Source of the DNA: Ridgeia piscesae
Lineage: Eukaryota > Annelida > Polychaeta > Sabellida > Siboglinidae
Direction: 5' to 3'
NCBI GenBank assembly: GCA_025642075.2
Contig: JAODUO010000544.1
Coordinates: 245,001 to 309,000 of the forward strand
Length of the DNA: 64,000 nt
Numbering within the stretch: position 1 is the first letter of the stretch; every line of letters starts with the position of its first letter. The notes under the pieces were generated by a model. The model saw nothing but the letters and a program-made list of their open reading frames with translations, was not told the origin of the DNA and made no database searches. This document shows, in pieces, positions 49,231 to 60,500 of the stretch. Both the position numbers and the translations under genes were made by a program.

Positions 49231-51419
49231 TATAATTGCAACAGACGAAGGTACATCAAGATATATCGCGTCTATATGGCAGAGAACTGCCTAATTGTGT
49301 CACCTAAGTAACAATAAATCTTCAAACCTTGCGAGAATCGAAAAACGGCAATAACGACTAAAACGTTGCATCACTGCCACTGACTACACCCCCATCAGGG
49401 TCTAATTGCAACAGACGAAGGTACATGAAGCTACATCGCGTCTAGATGGCTTAGATCTGTCTAATTGTGTCACCTAATTAACAATAAATCTACTACTATA
49501 GCAAGTGATCAAAAACGCCAATGATGACTAAAACGTTGCAATCAGGATGATATATTTTTCAGAGCCGACATGCAGGAACAATATCAATTATTACAGGGGT
49601 GTTAGAAATTATGCATAAGTTGCGGAAGCTTAATTAATGGACTTTAATTGTTTATTAGAAACTATAACAAAACATAGCAGAATCCATTTTGTGACGTATC
49701 CACGGAAACGTTAAATGCTGCCACCTTCTGGATAAATTACGTAACCTCCCGTAAATAGTTTCCGGTAGACGGCATACTTGTCACAATCCCCTAATAATGC
49801 AATTTTAGCATGGAGTTGAATATTAATTTTGATTAATAGACTTTAGTTAATTTGAAATGATATCATACGATCAATATAAACATTAATTCTTTTATGTTTT
49901 GAGCAAATGAGTGGAGATTGGATAAAATTAATGTAAGTGAGCTACGGGCTCGATCATATGTGGAAAGTTGTAACCAATTATATGCCCGTAGGTGTGGGAA
50001 ATGTGTTATGATAAAAAATGCTATCAAACTGAAATAATATTATATATTTATATAACATTATACCGTAGTTTCGAACCGTCAAACATTACGCGAATAATGC
50101 GCATCTGTACCACTGACTACACCCCCATTAGTATAATTGCAACAGACGAAAGTACAACAAGATATATCGCGTCTATATGGCAGAGACCTGCGAAATTGTG
50201 TAACCTAATTAACAATAAATCTACTACCCTTGCAAGTGATCAAAAAACGCCAATGATGACTAAAACGTTGTAATCAGGATGATATATTTTTCAAAGCCGA
50301 TATGCCGGAACAATATCAATTATTGTAGGATGTTAGAATTTATTCACATGTCACGGAAGCTTCATTAATGGACTTTAATTGTATATCAGAAACTATAACA
50401 AAACAGCAGAATCCATTTTGTGACGTATCCACGGAAACGTTAAATGCTGCCACCTTCTGGATAAATTACGTAACCTCCCGTAAATAGCTTTCGGTAGACG
50501 GCATACTTGTCACAATCCCCTAATAATGCAATTCTAGCATGGAGTTGAATATTAATTTTGATTAATATAATTTAGTTATATTGAAATGATTTCATACGAT
50601 CTATTTAGACATTAATGCTTTTATGTATTGAGCAAATGAGGGCCATATAGCATAAATGTAAGTGAGCTACGGGCTCGATCATATGTGGAAAGTTGTAAAT
50701 AATGATATGCCTATAGATGTCCGAAAATATGTTTTGATAAAAAATACTATCAAACTGTAATAATATTACATATTTATATAAAGCAATACCGTAGTTTCGA
50801 AGTGTCAAACATTACGTGAATAATGCGAATCTCAACCATTGCCTACCAACCCATCAGTCTATTTGTAACAGACGAAGTTACATCAAGCTATACCACGTCT
50901 ATGTGGCTTTGATCTGCCTAATTGTTTCACCGAACTAACAATAAATGTACTACTTCTGCTAGTGATCCAAAAACGCCAATGACGACTGACTACACCCCCA
51001 TCAGTCTAATTGCAACAGACGAAAGTATACCAAGCTATATATCGCTTATACGTGGGCTAGATCTATGTAATTGTATCACCTAATTAACAATAAATCTACT
51101 ACCCTTGCAAGTGATCAAAAAACGCCAATGACGACTAAAACGTTGCATCTCTACCATTGACTACACCCCCATCAGTGTAATTGCAACAGACGAAGGTACG
51201 TCAATCTATATCGCGTCTAGGTGGCCTAGACATGTCTAATTTTGTCGCATAATTAGCAATAAGTCTACAACCGTTGCGAATGATCAAAAACACCAGTGAC
51301 GACCAAAACGTAGCATCACTACCACTGACTACACCCCATCAGTCTAATTGCAAAAGACGAGGATACATCAAGCTATGTCGCGTCTAGGAGGCCTAGATCT
51401 GTCTCATTTTGTCTCCTAA
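49231..51419. repeat. Higher-order satellite, block 2
   Basis: Continues the unit split by the LINE. Further unit starts are near 50005 and 50731. The last unit holds four submonomers (from about 50823, 50990, 51147 and 51314); the fourth is interrupted at its TTAA by the 6.15-kb transposon. Confidence 0.94.
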
Positions 51420-51423
51420 TTAA
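51420..51423. repeat. TTAA target duplication, left
   Basis: The uninterrupted submonomer reads CTCCTAATTAACAATAAATC. Here TTAA is followed by the element, and TTAA plus CAATAAACC resumes at 57579. Confidence 0.9.
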
Positions 51424-51536
51424 AGGGAACCAAAAGGGAAAAGTTACATGCTATGCACGTGAAAGAGTTAATAAAAACGAACTATTCTGAACGGTAATCA
51501 CATTTTTAAAGTCAGTGGTTTATTAGTAAAAAAAAT
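51424..51536 (+). repeat. Left terminal inverted repeat
   Basis: Pairs with 57466-57578; the outer 22 bp or so are exact and the inner part has scattered mismatches. Confidence 0.88.
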
Positions 51537-51599
51537 CTGAACACCTTTTCTATCAAAGTTCGTAAGTCGCGCCATTTTGACTGATGTGTAACGTAGTCG

Positions 51600-52200
51600 A
51601 ATGTTTGGCGCGATGAGCGGCAGAGCGGGCAAATCAGTATTTAAAATTCCGTTAAATAATCGCCAGGTGGCGCTTCACGATGTGTACATCCGCTTCGTGT
51701 ATCCGTGTAGGGAACCGAACATGATTTTCGTTCAGAAATAGCTTAATTTCGGTTGCAACGATAAGGGCCAACATTTTCAAGATAGAACTGAACGCGCTGG
51801 TAAACCTGGTAAAGAAGACCCGCCGGAAGCCGAAATGCAGAGGCGAGTAACAAGCCGAGGCGACATTGACAAGTGGTCGAAACTCGCTCAAACTTCGAAA
51901 CACTGACAGGTATGTTGATAGGGATCCATCCACCTCGCATTCGATCCCGGGATTCGGCGAGTTTCTACTTAGTCACAGCCATGCCGTGTATTATTCTCCA
52001 AGTCAGTGGTGTAGTGTCGGATATGTTATACACAACGTGAGGTTTCCCAATTTGAAACACATATCATACGGGGTCATGGCTCTCCGATTAATCTCAGCCT
52101 GACACAGAGTGACAGGCTCGGTCTCGGTCCTTCGCCCGAGCTTAAAACTGTTTTCAGGAATCAATTTCCAAATTGTCCACAACTGTGACAAAAATGCAGA
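51600..52200. other. Higher-GC patch in the transposon with exon-like frames
   Basis: On the minus strand a good splice-acceptor-like tract (TGCATTTTTGTCACAG, plus-strand about 52182-52197) precedes a frame ending at 52003. Another minus frame (51652-51933) and a short plus frame starting at about 51602 overlap. None shows a recognisable domain. These could be remnants of a transposase or captured gene, or chance frames. Confidence 0.2.
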
Positions 52201-53282
52201 TTAATTGTTTTTTTTAAAATACTGGACATTATTACATTAACAGTAGCGACTGTGGCATGTTTTTGTATTATTGACATAGGTCATAGCATGACCTGTGCGG
52301 CTATGAAACAGATGTGTGTCAATCATAGATATAAATAGAACACACCAGTAGATCGAACTATAGCCATATAGGGGAAAGATTAATTATCTAACTATGTGGT
52401 GTCAATATTAATTGTTCTTTTAATGGGCGTGGTATATTTAAAGGGAGGTTTTGGAGCATAATTCTGGAGGGCTAAATAAAGAAAGAAAATCACCACCCAT
52501 GTTCTTTATGAAATCGACTTCATGCTGAATAATAGTTGTTTTTAGCTGAAATATATGTACAGTGGAATGTCTCTATTAAAAATAACCATTTGAACTGGGT
52601 AAAAGTAACTCAACTAGCAGAACAAATATTCTAAACTATAACATATGTGGATATATTTATGTATATTCTGCGGTGATCTTAATTGCAATGTAACTTTGTT
52701 GTCGAGGTAACCATAATAGTGGCGAGGTAACCATAATAGTAGCTGTCAGGTTCCACATTGTGCTACTAATATTTCTTATTCATGACAAACTAATTTAAAC
52801 ATCTGATTCTGTTTCAGATGTGCCATGATATATTACAAATGGCCATGGATTTAATATTCTGTGTTTGGAGCAGACAGTGCTTCCAAATGTAACCGGTTAG
52901 ACAACTTTCACATGTATCTGCCAACAAAAATGTAAGTATATGTTCATGTATTATAAACAGTGAAATGTGTTGCTCACAATTTATTGACAATGAAAATAAC
53001 ATTAGAGCAACCAGAACACCAAGCAAACTAACATGATACAACATTTATATAATACAAATGATATTTCATACAATGAAAACACCACACATTATTCTATAGT
53101 AGAAATATACCCAACAATTCATGTTTAACAGTAACTGATGTAGGATCATTCTAGAACATTTCAAGTAGCATGCCCAGTTGTCCACTATGTCAGAACTAAA
53201 AAAAGTTCCAATGATTTTTATAAAAACACAACATGTATTCTACAATGATAATGGATTGAGTTACCTCCAATTTCATATGTCA
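52201..53282. other. AT-rich interior of the transposon
   Basis: No gene recognised. There is a short duplication of CGAGGTAACCATAATAGT at about 52702-52740. Confidence 0.4.
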
Positions 53283-53768
53283 CCTGTCAACACAGTTCTT
53301 ATATAGTGCAGTATCCAATCCTCAAATATGGGGGTCAAATACATTTGTATTTGAAAGTATTTAAATACTTTTTAAGTATCTGTAATTGATGTTTAGGAAT
53401 AAAAAGTATTTGGATCCCTCAAGAGTATTTGTATTTAAATCAATTTCAATGTATTTGACCCAATGTCTGCTTAGCATTGTCCTTGTCAAAGTGCTTTACA
53501 CTTTACTCCCTGGCAGACCTACTTAATTAAACACCATCTCATGACTGTGGGAAGCATCCAGCCAAGCTGTAATTAATTAATCAAGACGGTTTGTGTACAA
53601 ATCTCCACCATTGTCTATAGCCAGTTACTTGTTTACACAGCTGAGTGAATTGGAGCAATGACGGGTGATCAGACTTGCCCAAGGTTCGACACAGCACCAC
53701 AAAGTTTCGTTCTCGTAGTTTAGAGTCTGAAGCCGAGTCCAAAGCTTTAAACCACTGCGCCACTATAC
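53283..53768 (-). mobile_element. tRNA-derived SINE, reverse, interrupted by a MITE
   Basis: The tail (GTTCTTATATAGTGCAGTAT) is at the left, the body matches the module SINEs (CTTTACACTTTACTCCCTGG, TTGCCCAAGG) and the A-box complement CCACTGCGCCACTA is at about 53752-53765. The B box is degraded. It is split at 53332-53461 by a small palindromic element, so it is older than that element. Confidence 0.85.
53332..53461. mobile_element. Small MITE (130 bp) with GGGTCAAATACATT termini
   Basis: The left end GGGTCAAATACATT and right end AATGTATTTGACCC are exact 14-bp inverted repeats around an AT-rich interior dominated by GTATTT and AAATAC. It lies inside the SINE tail. A clear target duplication is not visible, so the superfamily (hAT-like?) is unproven. 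Confidence 0.78.
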
Positions 53769-56192
53769 ATAGTTGATATATTTATGTATGCCTTATTTAA
53801 TTTCAGGTGTCCAAGTCGGCCATATACAGAGAGGCTTGGTCGAAGGGTACAGAGAGTCATACCAGTGTATACCAGCCATAAGATGGAACTTCTGTGCTCT
53901 CAGCGGAGAACAAGATATGGGATAACACTCAGCACTTGTTGACTGCTGCCCTTACAAATTATCAGTTGATTTGTAAATAAGCAGTTGGATTGATTATGAA
54001 CAAGTCAACTGACTCTTGACACCAGCAGATCTTGTTTCATTAGCTTGGGCATATCTGTACCAAGGACTGCAATTCCGACATGGACAGTCATTGTGGGCAG
54101 CGGCCAGAGTTCTGACAAAGATGTAATTCACCATTCACTCTTTCTGTCTGCCATGGGCTGGTGGATCTGCAGGTAAACATACAACTGTAGTGTCTTCCGC
54201 AGCTCAAATTGCTTGCGTCTTGACCAGAAAACAGCCATGTTGTCAGGGTTCGCTAGGACGTGGCCGGACGTTCTTGCTAGAGCCATGGTTCCATCCCTAT
54301 AAATAAAAACAGGACATGCTGTAGTGCAAAATATTGACTGTTTGAATTTACTATGTTTTTGTATGAAAAAAGATCATTCAATGTGCGCCAAATAAGCAGC
54401 ATATATGTTACAGTGTAATAGTGAACAATGTCCTTTACTTTATCAATATCAACAATCAGGACAGGATTAGGCTAGATACATTTATCAAGAAAGCAAATGG
54501 GACTGTAATGATGGAACGGGTCATAGATAGAGTACAGAAGGTTTCTGGCAGATGTCATACACTCACTAAGATCTTAATTTGACAGCTGACAGGAGTGACA
54601 GATACTGAGTTGCATGCACTAGAACTGCGTTCATATTACTGCACAGTGCTTGCACAGATAGATAGATGGTGATGCTGCTCCAGCTGCTGTCTCCATTGAA
54701 TAGAGATGTGTGTGTGGTGATACATATTACATAAACTAAGGTATGATAACTAATTACATGATCACTTAGTGTTTATGCACTAGAGTTGACAGTGCTCAGT
54801 CATGCAATTTCCTAATGTTGGTAAACGTGGTATTGAATGCATAATTGGTAAAATAATACTGCGTCTTACAAACATTTCACTCCACTGTGACATTCCTCTC
54901 ACAAAATGACCACAATAACATTTATCGCTACATTGTTTGTGTCATGTTGTATCTTATATTAAGTGCTTTAATTTATATTATCCAATAAACACAAACGTTG
55001 GCACCTCAAAATATTAAACGAACAGGAATATCTATGACAATGTATATTGTTAACTGGCAAAATGTCATATTGAGACATCATGCCAATGTGCATGGTGGAT
55101 CATCTGACTAACTTGCTAAACTATTGGATTAAATTATTGTTGAATTAGATTAGTGATTTGCATGACACAGTGGTTGAGGGTAGAGAATTCCACTCATTGT
55201 GGTGGAGAAGAAACTGGTTTCAAATGTTTACCGAGTGTTTACCTGAAGATCTAGTGTTGTATTGGATAGAGTGATCTTGTGGGATATCTACAAGTCCACG
55301 TTCCATCTAGTATATTATGCTAGTCTGTTAATGCTTCTTCTTGTTTGCTCAGTGTGTCCCCAATATTTCAAGAAACTACCAATAAAGGCAATATTGCAAA
55401 TTTGCAAAGTGATTTGTTACAGTACATAAGTTATGTCCCATCATAGCTAATTATTCATCCTTTACTGTAAGCCTGTAACATGTCCTAGTATCAATGTTGT
55501 ATGAGTATCTGAACTGATACAGCACACAGAATTTGTACTTTGTTCTCTCACTGAACAAATAACATGATTGAAAACAACATTCAATGCTATTTTTTAATGT
55601 TTGAATAATATGTTTACTGAAAAATATAGCAGTCTTGTTGGCACTTTCAGAGCGGTCAACCTGAAAATAGGAACTGCATGCGTAGCTACGAAACTCGAAA
55701 GGCAGTACTTTTGAAACTTATTTAGCGAGTAATATCAAAGTGCCTATATTATCGTTCATGCGAATTGATTATGACGTCTATGATCTGGCTTGCATTCAGC
55801 TGTTTTCTAGTGTTATAGTCGTGTAGCTTTACCTTATTTTTATGCCTCTGTTCGTGCAAACGTGATATATACCATTCAAAGTAGGATAAAATAAAACTAA
55901 TAATAATGAATAACAATATCGGACGGCCTAACTCGCTTGGACCTAGTTAGCGGCTCCATGATCCCATGTACGTACCTTCTAGAACGTTAACCGTGGTGGA
56001 CGTTTATGAACAATATCAGTATGTACATAAGTCATCACGACAGACATCGCAATGTGTCTAATGGTACAATATTTAAATAATTTAGATACAGAAGACTTAA
56101 TAATATTTACTAACCTTCTTGCGCGCTCTGATGACTTGGCTACGGCGACGGAAGGATTCGACCGGTAACCCGTTTCGACGACTATCGTTGGT
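53769..56192. other. Transposon interior, mostly unassigned
   Basis: Contains the candidate exon at 54128-54296 (separate entry). Otherwise no gene, RNA gene or repeat is recognised. 55.65-56.19 kb is somewhat richer in GC. Confidence 0.4.
54128..54296 (-). other. Candidate exon, unidentified (52 codons from ATG)
   Basis: On the minus strand a pyrimidine-rich acceptor-like tract (TTTTTATTTATAG) ends at 54297. It is followed by an optimal-looking start context ACCATGG (ATG at 54286-54284) and an open frame beginning MALARTSGHVLANPDNMAVF, rich in Arg/Lys/Gln later, ending TGA at 54128. A G|GTGAAT donor-like site overlaps the stop, so splicing could bypass it. I do not recognise the protein. 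It may be part of a transposon gene, a captured host exon, or chance. Confidence 0.22.
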
Positions 56193-57140
56193 GACTTTTC
56201 TTACTTTACATAAATGATCTACCCAACAATCTCACTTCAAACGTTCGCCTTTTTGCAGATGACTGCCTACTATATCAACCAATTAAATCAGACAATGACA
56301 TTTCTCTCCTCCAAAATGATCTAATCAAACTTGAGGAATGGCAAAACACCTGGCTTATGAAATTAAATCCCACCAAATGCTTCACAATGACATTAGCCTC
56401 AAGAAAACCGACACCAAATATTTACACCTTCTGTGGCCAACAACTTAAATCTGTTCAATCACATTGTTATCTTGGTGTACAAGTATCAAATACATTAAAT
56501 TGGACAGCACAATGCAACTCAGTCGCTAGGAAAGCACAACAGACTCTAGGAGTCATTAGGAGAAATCTAAATCAATGCCCAACCCACATTAAGTCAATAG
56601 CCTAGACAACCCTTGTCCGACCAATACTTGAATATGCATCAGCATCATGGGATCCACACTGCCTAAAACATATTAAAACCTTAGAAAGAATCCAAAGACA
56701 AGCTGCCAGATTTTGTACACATAACTATTCTAGAGAACCAGGAACAGTAACCCAACTTTTTAAAGACCTCCAGTGGGACACCCTCCAAACAAGAAGAAAA
56801 ATTAAAAGACTTAGCATAATATACAAAATGGAACATAACCTTATAGATATCCCGCTAGATCACTATATCCAACACAACACTAGAACCTCACGTAAACATG
56901 ACAGTCAGTTCTTGCAAATTAGATACCCTGCAAACATATTTGGAAGCAGCTTCTTCCCAACAACAATTAAGGAATGGAATTCTCTCCCCTCAAACACTGT
57001 CTCAAGTAAATCACTAAAATCATTTCAGAATAGTTTAATCCAACATTTTAACAATTAATTCAGATGACCCACCATGCGCACTGGCGTGATGTGTCCCTAG
57101 GACATTTTGCCAGTTAAGATACAGATACAGATACAGACAG
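56193..57140 (+). mobile_element. 5'-truncated CR1/Jockey-group LINE with GATACA tail
   Basis: Begins in the reverse transcriptase just before YINDLP and continues to the C-terminus, then about 60 bp of 3' UTR, then a (GATACA)n-type tail at 57118-57140. No clear target duplication was found. It lies inside the TTAA transposon and differs from the LINE at 46 kb in both sequence and 3' tail. Confidence 0.88.
56195..57058 (+). pseudogene. LINE reverse transcriptase 3' half, one in-frame stop
   Basis: A single frame carries YINDLP at about 56207-56224, the catalytic FADD at 56252-56263, a YLGV block near 56468, LEYASASWDPH near 56620-56652, SSFFPTTIKEWNSLP ending at 56989 and TAA at 57056-57058. 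These are the palm C-part, thumb and C-terminal domain of a CR1/Jockey-type polymerase. One premature TAG at 56603-56605 is the only interruption. The endonuclease and fingers are missing, so it is inactive but fairly young. Two shorter frames at 56357 and 56828 are halves of this one. Confidence 0.88.
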
Positions 57141-57465
57141 ATTAAATATCGCGCTAATATCGTTTGCACAGCTCCATACTTCAAAACTCGACGTCGCCGA
57201 CGTTTCTGCGGATCTTGACCCAGTATATACGGTGAGAAACATCCTATTCGAAGCAACGTTCTTCGAACGGATGTCCTTCTTCGTAGTTCGCGTATCTTAC
57301 AACATTTTGTTTACAACGGCGATAGCATTGACGCACGCAAACGGACACGTGACTTTAAGGCCGGTTCTGCGTGCTGAGTGGTCAGACCACGGTCAGACTA
57401 CAGGAAGAGGCGCATTATGGACGCCTCTATGAAGCCGATGATTTCAGTAAAATTATCCACTTTGG
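57141..57465. other. Transposon interior, right end, GC-richer
   Basis: A plus frame (57232-57432) is open but unrecognised. No further structure seen. Confidence 0.4.
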
Positions 57466-57578
57466 AATTAGTTTACTAATAAACCACTGACGTTAAAAAT
57501 GTGATTACCGATCAGAATGGTTGCTTTGTATTAGCTCTTTCACGTGCATAGCACGTAATATTTCCCTTTTGGTTCCCT
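57466..57578 (-). repeat. Right terminal inverted repeat
   Basis: Pairs with 51424-51536. Confidence 0.88.
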
Positions 57579-57582
57579 TTAA
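57579..57582. repeat. TTAA target duplication, right
   Basis: Partner of 51420-51423. About 70-90 bp of satellite just to the right (between AATAAACCTACT and CAAAGCCG) is missing relative to other units. Confidence 0.88.
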
Positions 57583-60500
57583 CAATAAACCTACTCAAAG
57601 CCGATATGCCGGAAAAGTATCAATTATTGTAGGGATGCTAGAAATTATTCATATGTCACGGAAGCTTCATTAATGGACTTTAATTGTATATCAGAAACTA
57701 TAACAAAACATAGCAGATTCCATTTTGTGACGTATCCAAGGAAACGTTAAATGCTGCCACCTTCTGGATAAATTACGTAACATCCCATAAATAGTTTCCG
57801 GTAGACGGCAGGCTTGTCACAATCCCTAAATAATGCAATTCTAGCATGGAGTTCAATATATTAATTTTGTTTAATATAATTTGTTTATATTGAAATGATG
57901 TCACACGATCAATTTAGACATTAATGCTGTTATGTATTGAGCAAATGAGGGCCATATAGGATAAATGTAAGTGAGCTACGGGCTCCATTATATGTGGAAA
58001 GTTGTAAACAATTATATGCCTATAGATGTCGGAAAATATGTTTTGATAAAAAATACTATCAAACTGTAATAATACTACATATTTATATAAAGCAATACCG
58101 TAGTTTCGAAGAGTCAAACATTACGTGAATAATGCGAATCTCTACCATTGCCTACCACCCCATCAGTCTATTTGTAACATACGAAGTTATATCACGTCTA
58201 TGTGGCCTAGATCTGCCTAATTGTTTCACCGAATTAACAATAAATGTACAACTTCTGCTAGTGATAAAAACAAACGCCAATGACGACAGAAACGTTGCAT
58301 CACTACCACTGACTACACCCCCATCAGTCTAATTGCAACAGACGAAGGTACATCAAGCTATATCGCGTCTAGGTGGCCTAGACATGTCTAATTTTATCGC
58401 ATAATTAAAATTAAGTCTATAACTGTTGCGAGTGATCAAAAACACAAATGACGACTACAACGTTGCATCACTACCACTGACTACACCCCCATCAGTCTAA
58501 TTGCAACAGACGAAGATACATCAAGCTACATCGCTTCTAGAAGTCCTAGATCTGTCTAATTTTGTATCCTAATTAATAATAAATCTACTACCCTTGCAAC
58601 TGATCAAAAATGCCAAATAAGACTAAAACGTTGCAATCAGGATGATATATTTTTCAAAGCCGATATGCCGGAACAAAACAATTATTGTAGGGATGTTAGA
58701 AATTATTCATGAGTTACGGAAGCTTCATTAATGGACGTTAATTGTAGATCAGAAACTATAACAAAATATACCAGAATCCATTTTGTGACGTATCCAAGGA
58801 AACGTTAGATGCTGCCACCTTCTGGATAAATTACGTGACTCCCCGTAAATATTTTCCGGTAGACGGCATGCTTGTCACAATCACTTAATAATGCAATTCT
58901 AGCATGGAGTTGAATATTAATTTTGTTTAATATAATTTAGTTATATTGAAATGATGTCACACGATCAATTTAGACATTAATGCTTTTATGTATTGAGCAA
59001 ATGAGGGCCATATAGGATAAATGTAAGTGAGCTACGGGCTCGATCATATGTGGAACGTTGTAAACAATTATATGCCTACAGATGTCCCAAAATATGTTTT
59101 GATGAAAAATACTATCAAACTGTAATAATATTACATATATATATAAAGCAATACCGTAGTTTCGAAGTGTCAAACATTACGTGAATAATGCGCATCTCTA
59201 CCATTGCCTACCACCCCATCAGTCTATTTGTAACATACGAAGTTATATCACGTCTACGTGGCCTAGATCTGCCTAATTGTTTCACCGAATTAACAATAAA
59301 TGTACAACCTCTGCTAGTGATCAAAAACCGCCAATGACGACTGAAACGTTGCATCACTACCACTGACTACACCCCCATCAGTCTAATTGCAACAGACGAA
59401 GGTACATCAAGCTATATATCGCGTATACGTGGACTAGATCTATATAATTGTATCACCTAATTAACAGTAAATCTACTACCCTTGCAAGTGATCAAAAAAC
59501 GTCAATGACGACTAAAACGTTTCATCTCTACCAGTCACTACACCCCCATCAGTGTAATTGCAACAGACGAAGGTACGTCAAACTATATCGCGTCTAGGTG
59601 GCCTAGACATGTCTAATTTTGTCGCATTATTAACAATAAGTCTACAACCGTTGCGAGTGATCAAAAACACCAATGACGACTGAAACGTTGCATCACTACC
59701 ACTGACTACACCCCATCAGTCTAATTGCAACAGACGAGGATACATCAAGCTACATCGCGTCTAGAAGGCCTAGAGCTGTCTAATTTTGTCTCCTAATTAA
59801 CAATAAATCTATCACCCTTGCAACTGATCAAAAAATGCCAATGACGACTAAAACGTTGCAATCAGGATGCTATATTTTTGAAAGCCGATATGCCGGAACA
59901 ATACAATTATTGTAGGGATGTTAGAAATTATTCATGAGTTACGGAAGCTTCATTAATGGACGTTAATTGTAGATCAGAAACTATAACAAAATATACCAGA
60001 ATCCATTTTGTGACGTATCCAAGGAAACGTTAGATGCTGCCACCTTCTGGATAAATTACGTAACCTCCCGTAAATAGTTTCCGGTAGACAGCATGCTACT
60101 CATAATCCCTTAATGATGCAATTCTAGCATGGAGTTGAATATTAATTTTGATTAATATAATTTAGTTATATTGAAATGATGTCATACGATCAATTTAGAC
60201 ATTAATGCTTTTATGTATTGAGCACATGAGGGCCATATAGCATAAATGTAAGTGAGCTACGGGCTCGTTCAAATGTGGAACTTTGTAAACAGTTATATGC
60301 CCGTAGATGTGGGAAAATATGTTTTGATAAAAAATACTACCAAACTGTAATAATAATACATATTTATATAAAGCAATACCGTAGTTTCGAAATGTCAAAC
60401 ATTACGTGAATAATGCGCATCTCTACCATTGCCTACCATCCCATCAGTCTATTTGTAACAGACTAAGTTACATCAAGCTATACCACGTCTATGTGGTCTA

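Larger units (their letters stand above)
51424..57578. mobile_element. TTAA-flanked DNA transposon (6,155 bp) with about 110-bp inverted termini
   Basis: Termini AGGGAACCAAAAGGG (51424) and CCCTTTTGGTTCCCT (ending 57578) are exact inverted repeats. Inverted similarity continues through GCTATGCACGTGAAAGAG, GGTAATCACATTTTTAA and GTCAGTGGTTTATTAGTAAA to about 51536 and from about 57466. TTAA duplications fit a piggyBac-like or Sola3-type element. I find no recognisable transposase. The interior holds a SINE, a LINE fragment and a few exon-like short frames. It may be a non-autonomous or cargo-carrying derivative. Confidence 0.88.
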
